Positions 8,118 through 15,874 of a stretch of DNA of 23,486 nucleotides are shown in pieces. Positions within the stretch are counted from its first letter, which is position 1, and each line of letters starts with the position of its first letter. The stretch lies in the NCBI GenBank assembly GCA_030017395.1, contig JASEIZ010000004.1:1-23486 (forward strand), in the 5' to 3' direction. The stretch is from Desulfobacterales bacterium (GTDB taxonomy: Bacteria; Desulfobacterota; Desulfobacteria; Desulfobacterales; ETH-SRB1). The notes under the pieces are model-generated. The model was given only the letters and a program-made list of their open reading frames with translations. It did not search any database and was not told the origin of the DNA. Made by a program: the position numbers and the translations under genes.

Positions 8118-8591
8118 GCTTTTTCCTAATATGAATGAACAAATCTCGTTTCCCGAACATTGTCGCGATATTATCTTGAAATCAATACCTTTCACAAATT
8201 CTCCGGCAAAGACACCATACTCGACAGAGCATATTACATTGCTAATCCTCTCTGCCAGATGTTCCCGGTTCGATTGTTTTAACAAGGTAAGCCATGGGCA
8301 TTCCCTGATAATAATGTTAATCCGTGAATCTTTCCTTAAAAGCTCATTTGCAAAATTTTCAGCATCCAGCTTAAACTTAAGGGCAGTCAGCAGGTCCTCT
8401 TCAGAAGCGGTTTCAAGCTTTAACAGCTCTTTTATCTTTCTAGCTTGTATTTTCGGCAGTATTTCCCATACCCTGCCGTCAATCTCAAGGGCCTTGTCAA
8501 ACGAGTCTGTTTTTTCCAGCATCATAAACCACAGACCATCTACGGCAATAAAACATTTTTTAAAATATTCACTTAATATTTGTGGATCCAT
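8109..8591 (-). CDS. DUF6125-like conserved protein, related to aminothiazoline-carboxylate hydrolases
   Basis: A 160-aa soluble protein, no signal peptide or membrane segment. The N-terminus (about 15-55), with GLWFMMLEK...ALEID...VWEILPKIQARK, resembles DUF6125 proteins of Desulfobacterota, which are distantly related to L-2-amino-thiazoline-4-carboxylate hydrolase-like proteins. Cys98 in ECPW, Cys121 near Glu124 and Tyr125, and Cys145/Cys151 in the C-terminal part could bind metal or take part in catalysis. No function is established. It begins 30 bp after the MBL-fold hydrolase gene and is probably co-transcribed with it. The ATG at 8591 has an AGGTG about 10 nt upstream. The family name is from memory of similar sequences. 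Confidence 0.7.
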   Translation of the reverse strand: MDPQILSEYFKKCFIAVDGLWFMMLEKTDSFDKALEIDGRVWEILPKIQARKIKELLKLETASEEDLLTALKFKLDAENFANELLRKDSRINIIIRECPWLTLLKQSNREHLAERISNVICSVEYGVFAGEFVKGIDFKIISRQCSGNEICSFILGKSLT

Positions 8592-8621
8592 GCGTTACCC
8601 GCACCTGTTTTTTTGCCTTTT

Positions 8622-9245
8622 TTATTCCTTCACAAATGGATTGGTATGTTTTTCCCGCCCTATAGTTGTCTCGGGGCCATGACCCGGAAAAACCCTGACA
8701 GCATCGTCCAGCACAAAAAGTTTGTTTTTTATACTGGATATCAGAGTGTGAAAATTTCCACCAGGCAGATCAGCTCGCCCAATTGAACCTGCAAAAAGGG
8801 TGTCTCCGACAAACAGGTTTCCATCGGTCAAAAGCGCAATTCCGCCCGGAGAATGGCCTGGAGTGTGAATAACTTTTAACGTAATACTGCCCAAATATAT
8901 TATATCGCCATCTTTAAGGGTCTGATCGGGTGGCGGTGAATTGTCTGTCGCAAGTCCGAACGAAGCTGCAGAGGCTGAAAGCCGACTCAACATCGGCGCG
9001 TCCAGAGAGTTAATTAATATATCCGCTCCCGTTGCCTCCTTCATTTCTCTGTTTCCGCCCACATGGTCAAAATGACCGTGCGTATTTATAATATATTTTA
9101 CCGTCAATTCCAGTTCTGCGAGAGACCAGAGAATTCTATCTGTTTCATCTCCGGGATCAATCACTGCCGCATCTCTGGTCTTTTCACAACCTAAAATAAA
9201 ACAGTTCGCCATAAGAGGCCCGACAGCCAGTTTTTTAATAATCAT
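8622..9245 (-). CDS. MBL-fold metallo-hydrolase (glyoxalase II-like)
   Basis: A 207-aa metallo-beta-lactamase-fold hydrolase. The dimetal signature THGHFDH gives His56, His58, Asp60 and His61; further ligands are His131 (HTPGHSPGG), Asp148 (GDTLF) and His189 (FPGHG). The segment GSIGRADLPGG (about 153-163) is typical of the small hydroxyacylglutathione-hydrolase-like group that hydrolyses thioesters. Without the C-terminal glutathione-binding domain of true GloB, the substrate is uncertain; a bacillithiol, CoA or other thioester is possible. The ATG at 9245 has only a weak ribosome-binding site, but the N-terminus MIIKKLAVGPLMANC aligns with the family. MITE copy B lies about 60 bp upstream. 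Confidence 0.88.
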   Translation of the reverse strand: MIIKKLAVGPLMANCFILGCEKTRDAAVIDPGDETDRILWSLAELELTVKYIINTHGHFDHVGGNREMKEATGADILINSLDAPMLSRLSASAASFGLATDNSPPPDQTLKDGDIIYLGSITLKVIHTPGHSPGGIALLTDGNLFVGDTLFAGSIGRADLPGGNFHTLISSIKNKLFVLDDAVRVFPGHGPETTIGREKHTNPFVKE

Positions 9246-9300
9246 AAACGGTTAAAAACCTTTCTCGCTCAATCTACATGTAAAACTTCGCGAAACGCCT

Positions 9301-9475
9301 GTATTGAGACCTTTGCATAACTGCCATTTTTCCGTGATGCGGTGTCAGGCTTCAAATTTTAATCCTCAAAATACTCAATGTATTCCTGCGGTTACACGAA
9401 GTGAAGCATCGGTGCTCATATTTTCGCCTTCCTTGCCTGACGAAAAAATGTCGCGTTCTGCAAAGGTCTCGTATT
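9301..9475 (+). mobile_element. MITE-like element, copy B, with 5-bp target duplication
   Basis: The element spans 9306-9470 (165 bp) and is flanked by perfect GTATT direct repeats (9301-9305 and 9471-9475). Its ends are GAGACCTTTGCA and TGCAAAGGTCTC, 12 bp perfectly inverted, with similarity continuing inward. It shares ordered internal blocks with copy A, which lies in opposite orientation. A segment around 9398-9419 is absent from copy A. It has no coding capacity and separates the MBL gene from the small Cys-rich gene upstream. Confidence 0.85.
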
Positions 9476-9500
9476 GTCATTGCGAGCAAAGCAATCTCGT
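9476..9500. repeat. Short dispersed-type repeat (CATTGCGAGCAAAGCAATCTC)
   Basis: TCATTGCGAGCAAAGCAATCTCG holds a small palindrome (ATTGC...GCAAT). It resembles a sequence scattered through many bacterial genomes between genes. It lies between MITE copy B and the stop of the Cys-rich gene at 9509. Its function is unknown; it might act as an mRNA 3' hairpin. Confidence 0.5.
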
Positions 9501-9508
9501 ATCGACTT

Positions 9509-9775
9509 TCAGCTATTCTTTTTTTTAGCCCGCTCAATAAGTTCTATCAGGCTGCTTACCTTGGGTTTTGGCTTGGCATTAACAAGCCTGACAAAATCAT
9601 CTTCAGACATGTTTTTTTTCAAAAAAGCCGATACATCAAAATGTTCCCACCAGCAGTCAAATATCTTCCAGCAAGGCAACAGCATGTCATCCCCGTGTGC
9701 CCTGCAGTATTGAAAGGATACAGAACTTCCAAGCCTGGGGCATCTGCACTCAAGATTATCTTTGCCGTTATCCAT
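9509..9775 (-). CDS. Small Cys/Trp-rich conserved protein of unknown function
   Basis: An 88-aa protein with no family I can name. The N-terminal half holds five cysteines (Cys10, 12, 24, 35, 41) spaced C-x-C-x11-C-x10-C-x5-C, set in CRCPRLGSSVSFQYC and LPCWKIFDCWW, which looks like a zinc or Fe-S site. The C-terminal half (about 46-88) is charged and helical and ends in a Lys-rich tail. There is no signal peptide or membrane segment. It starts 21 bp after the trpB2 stop in the same direction and is probably the last gene of that transcript. The composition is protein-like and the Cys spacing argues against a chance reading frame. The ATG at 9775 has only a weak ribosome-binding site. Confidence 0.75.
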   Translation of the reverse strand: MDNGKDNLECRCPRLGSSVSFQYCRAHGDDMLLPCWKIFDCWWEHFDVSAFLKKNMSEDDFVRLVNAKPKPKVSSLIELIERAKKKNS

Positions 9776-9796
9776 TGTTCGTCCATGACAACAAGT

Positions 9797-11173
9797 CTAT
9801 CGGCTTTTTAACAAGGCAGGCTTGGGATAATCGGCAAATACTTCTTCAGACTTTATTAATTCCTCGTTACTCAAGCTAAAATCTTTCATTTCACCTGAAA
9901 AATATTTGTCATAAGCTGCGAGATCAAGTAACCCGTGTCCACTTAAGTTAAAAAGAATTGTTTTTTCCTTTCCTTCTTCTTTTGCTTTGTTGGCCTCGTC
10001 GATCACACATGCAAGAGCATGGTTGGTTTCAGGAGCGGGTATAATTCCTTCTGCTTTGGCAAAAGCTACACCCGCTTTATATGCATCGAGCTGTGTAACG
10101 GCTTTAGCTTCAATAATTTCTTCGCTCGCAAGCTGGCTCACAATTGGAGCCATGCCGTGATATCGAAGCCCCCCTGCATGAATAGGCGCAGGCATGAAAT
10201 TGTGTCCAAGGCTATGCATAGGAATAAGAGGCGTGTATCCTGCCGCATCGCCATGATCATATACAAACGGAGCCCTTGTTATCGTTGGGCAGGCTGCTGG
10301 TTCGACAGGATAGATTTTGATTTCTTTTCCATTTAACTTATCATAGACAAAAGGAAGGGCCAGTCCTGCGAAATTACTTCCTCCACCGGCGCATCCTATT
10401 ATCACATCAGGATACTCGCCGACTTTTTCCATCTGTTTTTTGGCTTCAAGGCCGATAATTGTCTGATGCAGTAAAACATGATTTAAAACGCTCCCCAACG
10501 AATAGCGCGTTTGGCCGGTCTCATCGGTAACAGCCGCTTCAATGGCTTCGCTGATGGCGATTCCTAAACTTCCAGGGGTATCAGGATCCTTTTCCAGAGC
10601 CTGCCGGCCAGCCCTGGTCTCTGTGCTGGGACTTGCTATACAATTACTGCCCCATGCAGCCATCATGGATTTACGATAGGGCTTCTGGTCAAAACTTATT
10701 CTTACCATAAAAACTTTACATTCTATGCCAAACTGGGAACAGGCAAAGGCCAGAGCACTTCCCCACTGCCCCGCGCCGGTTTCCGTAGTTATTTTTTTAA
10801 TCCCAAACGCTTTATTGTAATACGCCTGTGGCACAGCGGTATTTGGCTTATGACTTCCAGGAGGGCTTACGCTTTCGTTTTTAAAATATATTTTTGCAGG
10901 CGTGCCAAGAGCTTTTTCCAGTGATAATGCCCTTACCATAGGTGATGGACGCCAGATGTTATAAATCCTTAACACCTCTTCCGGAATATTTATCCACCTT
11001 TCAGAACTTACTTCCTGTTCTATCAAATTCATCGGAAAAACAGGAGTAAGAGCTTCAGGGCTTACCGGTTTTCCATCCGGACCTAAAGGCGGATTCATCT
11101 TAATGTCTGCAAGAATATTATACCATTGGCGAGGCATCTCATTTTCGGTTAATAGTATTTTTTTGATCTCCAT
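9797..11173 (-). CDS. TrpB2-type tryptophan synthase beta-like PLP enzyme
   Basis: A 458-aa fold-type II PLP enzyme. The PLP lysine is Lys109 in PPGSHKPNTAV, and the phosphate-binding glycine loop is CAGGGSNFAG. The length and the long N-terminal extension match the TrpB2 group, which condenses indole and serine to tryptophan, often without a TrpA partner. No trpA, trpC or other trp gene lies nearby, which also fits TrpB2. It follows nusB by 18 bp, with AAAGGAG before the ATG at 11173. It may salvage indole or act on another beta-replacement substrate; this is not resolved by sequence. Confidence 0.93.
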   Translation of the reverse strand: MEIKKILLTENEMPRQWYNILADIKMNPPLGPDGKPVSPEALTPVFPMNLIEQEVSSERWINIPEEVLRIYNIWRPSPMVRALSLEKALGTPAKIYFKNESVSPPGSHKPNTAVPQAYYNKAFGIKKITTETGAGQWGSALAFACSQFGIECKVFMVRISFDQKPYRKSMMAAWGSNCIASPSTETRAGRQALEKDPDTPGSLGIAISEAIEAAVTDETGQTRYSLGSVLNHVLLHQTIIGLEAKKQMEKVGEYPDVIIGCAGGGSNFAGLALPFVYDKLNGKEIKIYPVEPAACPTITRAPFVYDHGDAAGYTPLIPMHSLGHNFMPAPIHAGGLRYHGMAPIVSQLASEEIIEAKAVTQLDAYKAGVAFAKAEGIIPAPETNHALACVIDEANKAKEEGKEKTILFNLSGHGLLDLAAYDKYFSGEMKDFSLSNEELIKSEEVFADYPKPALLKSR

Positions 11174-11191
11174 AACATAACTCCTTTGCTT

Positions 11192-11638
11192 CTATTTTGT
11201 TTTTCTTGCCTTTACTATAATATTTATTTCTTTTTTTTCCATGGCTATGCGGATACTGTCAAGAATTCCATTTATAAATGCCCCGGATTCTTCAGTGCCA
11301 AATTTTTTCCCAACATCAATAGCCTCGTTTATAGATACTTTTGATGGAATATCATTGCATAAAAGCATTTCATATACGGCAAGCCTTATAATATTTCTGT
11401 CAACACATGACATGCGTCCAATCTTCCAGTTGCTTGAAAATCGTTCAATAATATAATCAATTTCGGATTTATAATCAATTACACCTTTTACCAATTCAAG
11501 AAAAAATGGAACGGCATTTTTTGAATGCGCAAAACTATTACAGAAAAGTGCTACTGCCTCCTGTGAGTCGTTTTTACTAATATCCATATAAAAAAGAGCT
11601 TGTATTGCAAGTTCGCGTGACTTGCGACGGATCCCCAT
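11192..11638 (-). CDS. nusB: Transcription antitermination factor NusB
   Basis: NusB binds boxA RNA with NusE (S10) in antitermination of rRNA operons. The all-helical protein has the signature RRKSRELAIQALFYMD at its N-terminus and the conserved C-terminal VSINEAIDVGKKFGTEESGAFINGILD. The frame is open for 22 more codons upstream, but those overlap ribH. The ATG at 11638, 8 bp after the ribH stop and preceded by AGGT, gives the normal 148 aa. ribH-nusB adjacency is widespread in bacteria. Confidence 0.95.
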   Translation of the reverse strand: MGIRRKSRELAIQALFYMDISKNDSQEAVALFCNSFAHSKNAVPFFLELVKGVIDYKSEIDYIIERFSSNWKIGRMSCVDRNIIRLAVYEMLLCNDIPSKVSINEAIDVGKKFGTEESGAFINGILDSIRIAMEKKEINIIVKARKTK

Positions 11639-11646
11639 GATTATAC

Positions 11647-12114
11647 CTAATCGATAATCTCCATCAAGTTTGCCATTTCCATGGCAGCTATTGCGGCATC
11701 CCACCCTTTATTGCCTGCTTTTGTTCCGGCGCGCTCAATAGCCTGCTCAATAGTATCTGTTGTTAAAACTCCAAAGATAACCGGGATACCGGCTTCCAGG
11801 CTTACCATGGCAATCCCCTTGGTAACTTCGGCGCTTATATAATCAAAATGAGGAGTTGAGCCGCGAATTACCGCTCCAAGACAGATAACGGCATTATAAA
11901 GTCTCTTTTCAGCCATCTTCTTCGCAATTAGCGGTATTTCAAAAGCCCCTGGAACTTTGACTATTTCAATATCCGAATCCCTGACGCCTGAACGCATGAG
12001 AGCATCGATTGCCCCTCCCACAAGTTTGTCGGTAATAAAATCGTTGAACCGGCTTACCACTAATACGAACTTCTTGTTTTCCGCAAGAAGTTTACCCTCA
12101 ATAATTTTTGGCAT
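11647..12114 (-). CDS. ribH: 6,7-dimethyl-8-ribityllumazine synthase
   Basis: Condenses 5-amino-6-ribitylaminouracil with 3,4-dihydroxy-2-butanone 4-phosphate, the penultimate step of riboflavin synthesis, in a cytosolic icosahedral or pentameric assembly. The 155-aa sequence shows VVSRFN near 19-24, the substrate loop VPGAFEIP, GAVIRGSTPHFDYI with the catalytic His, and the C-terminal NKGWDAAIAAMEM. The ATG at 12114 is preceded by GGAGGG. A 200-bp gap holding a repeat separates it from ribBA, and nusB follows after 8 bp. Confidence 0.97.
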   Translation of the reverse strand: MPKIIEGKLLAENKKFVLVVSRFNDFITDKLVGGAIDALMRSGVRDSDIEIVKVPGAFEIPLIAKKMAEKRLYNAVICLGAVIRGSTPHFDYISAEVTKGIAMVSLEAGIPVIFGVLTTDTIEQAIERAGTKAGNKGWDAAIAAMEMANLMEIID

Positions 12115-12206
12115 TATTTTTATCCCTCCAGATATTATATGAACTTGGTTCTAACTTCGGCCAATAACAACTGTGCGTGCTGTTTGTGAACTATACCTAT
12201 TCATAG

Positions 12207-12307
12207 TCAAAATTGATGATTGTCGATTTGTGGAATCGCTTCGCTCTGTCTTTTTGTTATAAAATTAATAGAATACCTTCAATCATCAATCTTCAATCTT
12301 CATCACT
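12207..12307. repeat. Intergenic repeat in the ribBA-ribH gap
   Basis: ATTGATGATTG (12212-12222) and its exact inverse CAATCATCAAT (12280-12290) bound this segment, and further CAATCTTCA-type units follow to about 12307. The block at 12231-12254 is nearly the same (20 of 24 bases) as 14251-14274 in the ribE-ribD gap. No terminator or FMN riboswitch is evident. Confidence 0.6.
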
Positions 12308-12314
12308 TTATCGG

Positions 12315-13529
12315 TTATGGCGTTACATCAATATTTAGAAGATGTCCCATTTTGAGTTTCTTGCACTCAAGATATGAACGGTTGTGCTCATTAGGTGCCA
12401 CCTCTATCGGCACCTGTTCAACAATGCTCAATCCATAACCTTCAAGCCCAACAATCTTTTTGGGATTATTTGTAAGTAATTTCATCTTTCTTACACCTAT
12501 ATGCGCAAGAATTTGGGCGCCTATGCCATAATTTCTAAGATCAGGTTTAAAACCAAGTTTTTTGTTTGCTTCGACGGTATCAAAACCCTTATCCTGCAAT
12601 GCGTAGGCCCTTAACTTATTTACAAGACCTATTCCCCTGCCTTCCTGCCTTATATATAGCAGTACACCTGCCCCCTCATTTTCAATCATTTCCATTGATT
12701 TGTGCAACTGATCTCCGCAGTCGCATCTGAGAGAACCGAATATATCGCCCGTCAGGCATTCAGAGTGGACCCTGACAAGCACAGGTTTGTTAGGGTCTAT
12801 TACGCCTTTAACCATGGCTATATGAAGCAGGTCGTCTACATCGTTTTCATACACTATTGTCCTAAATTCACCTGCGTATAACGTCGGGATGGTAGTCTCA
12901 GCCGAAACCCTCACAAATGATTCGGTGCGCATGCGATATTCTATTAAATCTGCGATCGTGCATATCCCAAGCCCATGCTTTTCGCTGAATTTTTCAAGGG
13001 AAGGCATTCTGGCCATGGATCCGTCGTCATCCATGATTTCACAAATAACTCCGGCAGGTTTCAAACCCGCTAAACGAGAAAGATCTACCGAACCTTCCGT
13101 CTGGCCTGCCCGCACCATAACACCGCCCCGCTTGGCTCTTAAAGGAAATACGTGCCCCGGCCTGACAAGATCATCCGGTTTGGCATTATCATCTATAGCT
13201 GTCAGGATTGTAGTTGCACGGTCAGCAGCGGAAATACCGGTTGTTACACCTTTTCTTGCCTCTATTGAAACGGTAAAACCTGTATGGAACTGCGAGGTGT
13301 TATGTTCCACCATCAGCGGGAGGTCAAGGGAATCAACCTTTTCTCCCGACATTGCAAGGCATACAAGTCCTCGCCCATGCTTTGCCATAAAGTTGATGGC
13401 CTCCGGCGTAACCTTTTCAGCAGCGATCATAAGATCACCCTCATTTTCACGATCCTCATCATCAACAAGGATGACCATGCGTCCATTTCTTATATCTTTA
13501 ATGGCATCTTCAATTTCAATCAACGGCAT
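12315..13529 (-). CDS. ribBA: Bifunctional DHBP synthase / GTP cyclohydrolase II
   Basis: Provides both riboflavin precursors. Residues about 1-200 (RibB) convert ribulose 5-phosphate to 3,4-dihydroxy-2-butanone 4-phosphate and show DDEDRENEGDL (23-33) and GHVFPLRA (125-132). Residues about 207-404 (RibA) open the GTP ring, with zinc ligands Cys258, Cys269 and Cys271 (SECLTGDIFGSLRCDCGDQL) and QEGRGIGL. At 404 aa it has the usual fused length. The ATG at 13529 follows GGAG at a long spacing. It lies 23 bp downstream of ribE. Confidence 0.97.
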   Translation of the reverse strand: MPLIEIEDAIKDIRNGRMVILVDDEDRENEGDLMIAAEKVTPEAINFMAKHGRGLVCLAMSGEKVDSLDLPLMVEHNTSQFHTGFTVSIEARKGVTTGISAADRATTILTAIDDNAKPDDLVRPGHVFPLRAKRGGVMVRAGQTEGSVDLSRLAGLKPAGVICEIMDDDGSMARMPSLEKFSEKHGLGICTIADLIEYRMRTESFVRVSAETTIPTLYAGEFRTIVYENDVDDLLHIAMVKGVIDPNKPVLVRVHSECLTGDIFGSLRCDCGDQLHKSMEMIENEGAGVLLYIRQEGRGIGLVNKLRAYALQDKGFDTVEANKKLGFKPDLRNYGIGAQILAHIGVRKMKLLTNNPKKIVGLEGYGLSIVEQVPIEVAPNEHNRSYLECKKLKMGHLLNIDVTP

Positions 13530-13552
13530 TTTTTCTAATTATCTCCATATTT

Positions 13553-14218
13553 TTATAAAAAACCGGTTTCTGTTAGAAACTGCATATCGACAGACTTTTG
13601 CCCGGCTTCTTTCTTTATATTGTTGGCGGGTTTTTTCGCAATAAAATTTTCAATATACTTTCCGATCATATCTGTTTCAATATTAACATGATCCCCGACT
13701 TTTTTAAAGCCGACAGTTGTCAGTTTTGCTGTATGCGGAATAATGCTTACATCAAAACAGTCACGGCTGCGGTTATTAATGGTAAGACTTATACCATCTA
13801 CAGCAACTGAGCCTTTTGTTATCATATAACGTGATAAAATTTCCGGCACATTAATAGCGACAATTATTGCATTGCCTGCTTTCTTTTTGTTTTTAATTGT
13901 GCCGATACCGTCAACATGCCCTGAAACAAGGTGTCCGTCAATACGGTCGGAAAGACGAAGGGCTCGCTCAAGGTTAACACGATCTCCGATTTTTGCCGTG
14001 CTAAAAGTTGTCTTTGCTATGGTTTCCGGAGATATATCAACCTCAAAACGTTTCCCTGCAATAATGACTACTGTAACACAGACGCCGTTTATTGCAATGC
14101 TATCTCCGATTTTAGTTTGATCAAGAGGAAGGTCGGCATCTATCAACAAACGTTTGCCCCGGCCCGAGGAACGTATTTCGGCTATCGTGCCAAGTCCTTC
14201 TATAATACCTGTAAACAT
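13553..14218 (-). CDS. ribE: Riboflavin synthase alpha subunit
   Basis: Dismutates two ribityllumazine molecules to riboflavin. The protein (221 aa) is two tandem lumazine-binding barrels. It begins with the family hallmark MFTGIIEGLG, and the repeated motifs GDSIAINGVCVTV and GSVAVDGISLTI mark the two halves. The C-terminal tail after about 195, rich in Lys and Ala, is the variable trimerisation region. The ATG at 14218 has an AGG about 7 nt upstream. Its neighbours are ribD upstream (89-bp gap with repeats) and ribBA downstream. Confidence 0.97.
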   Translation of the reverse strand: MFTGIIEGLGTIAEIRSSGRGKRLLIDADLPLDQTKIGDSIAINGVCVTVVIIAGKRFEVDISPETIAKTTFSTAKIGDRVNLERALRLSDRIDGHLVSGHVDGIGTIKNKKKAGNAIIVAINVPEILSRYMITKGSVAVDGISLTINNRSRDCFDVSIIPHTAKLTTVGFKKVGDHVNIETDMIGKYIENFIAKKPANNIKKEAGQKSVDMQFLTETGFL

Positions 14219-14250
14219 TTCAGACCTTATAAAAACTATTTGTTATTGAC

Positions 14251-14308
14251 TGCAATCCCTTCACTCTATCTTTTCAATCAACAATCATCAATCGACAATC
14301 ATCAATCC
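14251..14308. repeat. Intergenic repeat in the ribD-ribE gap
   Basis: CAATCATCAATC occurs twice, at 14282-14293 and 14297-14308, as part of a 15-bp tandem unit. It adjoins the 24-base block 14251-14274, which matches 12231-12254 in the next rib gap. The second unit reaches the ribD stop codon. Minus-strand order is the ATTGATGATTG units first, then the block. Confidence 0.6.
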
Positions 14309-15405
14309 TAAACATATCCTTCGATCATGACGTCATTGCCGAATCGCCGGACATGTATGTCTTTTACAGGAATACATCCGTCCATTAACGCCGGGCCAGG
14401 CCCCTTGCATATAGGCATGCCGTCATCTCCTCCTAAAATTTTGGGAGCGTAAAAAAAGATAACCTTGTCAACAATTCCTGCTTTAAACGCCGATGCAATA
14501 ACGCTGCCGCCTCCCTCGATGAGAAGGCTGGTTATACCAAGATCGCCAAGACGATCCATAAGTTTATCAAGATCTATCAGGCCATCCTTGACCGGCGATT
14601 GTATAACCTTTACGCCCAATGCTTCTACTGCGTTTTTTTTATCCTCTGAAACAGATTTGCCGGTTATTATAATTGTATCAGAACTGGAATTAAGCCGCAA
14701 TACTTTAGCTTCTTCAGAAATCGTTAGATTAGTATCAAGTATTATCCTTGCGGGATCCATGCCGTTAATATCGTTCAAACGAACCGTCAGAGAAGGATCA
14801 TCCTGTTTTACAGTGTTAATTCCGACCATTATTGCATCAACACTGTGACGCAGCTTATGAACATGCATTCTTGATTCATCCCCTGAAACCCACCTGGAAT
14901 TACCTGTTTTTGTCGCAATTCGTCCATCTAATGTAGCGGCACATTTAATTACAACAAAGGGACGTTTAGTTGTCACATATTTTATGTAAGATTCATTAAG
15001 CCTTTTTGCTTCATCTTCACAAACACCGGATGTAACATCTATTCCATGTCTTTTTATATAGTCTACGCCTCCTCCTGTAACATCTGGATTAGGGTCTTTC
15101 ATGGCTATAACTACACGCTTTATGCCGGCCTCAACTATCTTTACGGTGCATGGAGGAGTCCGTCCTGTATGATTGCAGGGCTCAAGGGTAACATAAAGGG
15201 TCGCATCTCCGGTTAAGGCTTGCGCATCATTGATGGCGTTAATTTCAGCATGGGCTTTCCCCGCAGCTTTGTGGTAACCTTTTCCCACAACTTTGCCATT
15301 TTTTACGATAACGGCACCGACCATAGGATTTGGCGATACAAAGCCCCGCCCCTTTACAGCCAGAGCAATGGCCATTTTCATGAAAAATTTATCATCTATT
15401 AACAT
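14308..15405 (-). CDS. ribD: Bifunctional riboflavin deaminase/reductase RibD
   Basis: Carries out the second and third steps from the GTP cyclohydrolase II product: pyrimidine deamination, then side-chain reduction. The zinc deaminase domain (about 1-145) shows HAEIN (His52, Glu54) and PCNHTGRTPPC (Cys77, Cys86). The reductase domain (about 146-365) includes KCAATLDGRIAT and the loop near GGGSVIASA. The frame is open to a GTG at 15420, but ATG at 15405 has AAGGGA four bases upstream, so 365 aa is preferred. It overlaps the nrdR stop region by 14 bp, which suggests translational coupling. Confidence 0.96.
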   Translation of the reverse strand: MLIDDKFFMKMAIALAVKGRGFVSPNPMVGAVIVKNGKVVGKGYHKAAGKAHAEINAINDAQALTGDATLYVTLEPCNHTGRTPPCTVKIVEAGIKRVVIAMKDPNPDVTGGGVDYIKRHGIDVTSGVCEDEAKRLNESYIKYVTTKRPFVVIKCAATLDGRIATKTGNSRWVSGDESRMHVHKLRHSVDAIMVGINTVKQDDPSLTVRLNDINGMDPARIILDTNLTISEEAKVLRLNSSSDTIIITGKSVSEDKKNAVEALGVKVIQSPVKDGLIDLDKLMDRLGDLGITSLLIEGGGSVIASAFKAGIVDKVIFFYAPKILGGDDGMPICKGPGPALMDGCIPVKDIHVRRFGNDVMIEGYV

Positions 15406-15865
15406 TTGATCCCTTATCACTTAACAGGCTTTTGAGCTCGCATACAAAGTCATTTACATCTTTGAACTCTCTATAAACCGATGCAAATCTGACATACGCA
15501 ACATCATCTATTTTATGAAGCTTTACCATGATCTTTTCGCCGATTATATTGGAAGGGATTTCTTTTTCTCCGGTTTCCTTGAGGTCGCGTTCCAAATCAT
15601 CTATGAATTGTTCAATAACATTAATGCTTATATTTCTTTTCTCACAGGCTTTTTGTATGCCGGAACGCACCTTTTCACTGCTGAAGACTTCTCGACGGCC
15701 ATCCTTTTTAACAATCATAACAGGAAGTTCTTCAGTATGTTCATAAGTTGTAAATCGTCTGCCGCATATAATGCATTCTCTGCGTCTACGTATTGCATCT
15801 CCATTCTTGCCCAGCCTTGAATCAATTACCTTGCTTTCAATTTCTCCACAAAATGGACACTTCAT
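15392..15865 (-). CDS. nrdR: Transcriptional repressor NrdR
   Basis: ATP/dATP-sensing repressor of ribonucleotide reductase genes. The zinc ribbon has Cys3, Cys6, Cys31 and Cys34 with RRRREC and RRFTTYEHTE. The ATP-cone domain (about 49-139) begins PVMIVKKDGRREVF. The 157-aa length is typical. The ATG at 15865 follows AGGAG. It sits between the dCMP deaminase (9-bp gap) and ribD (overlap), a standard arrangement. No NrdR box pair was recognised in this window, so its targets lie elsewhere. Confidence 0.97.
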   Translation of the reverse strand: MKCPFCGEIESKVIDSRLGKNGDAIRRRRECIICGRRFTTYEHTEELPVMIVKKDGRREVFSSEKVRSGIQKACEKRNISINVIEQFIDDLERDLKETGEKEIPSNIIGEKIMVKLHKIDDVAYVRFASVYREFKDVNDFVCELKSLLSDKGSNVNR

Positions 15866-15874
15866 TAATTTCTC

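Noticed and set aside
9401..9811. Plus-strand open frame of 136 codons across MITE copy B and the Cys-rich gene
   Set aside because: It runs through repeat sequence and antisense to the 88-aa gene; its translation includes known nonsense reading of a dispersed repeat.
12115..12314. Possible FMN riboswitch before ribH
   Set aside because: I could not find the conserved RFN element segments; the gap is made of AT-rich repeats.
12889..13644. Plus-strand open frame of 251 codons opposite ribBA and ribE
   Set aside because: Antisense shadow of two well-supported genes; low-complexity Ser/Arg composition and no ribosome-binding site.
14278..14308. Tandem CAATCATCAATC units as a CRISPR-like array
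   Set aside because: Only two units of about 15 bp with no spacers and no cas genes in the window.
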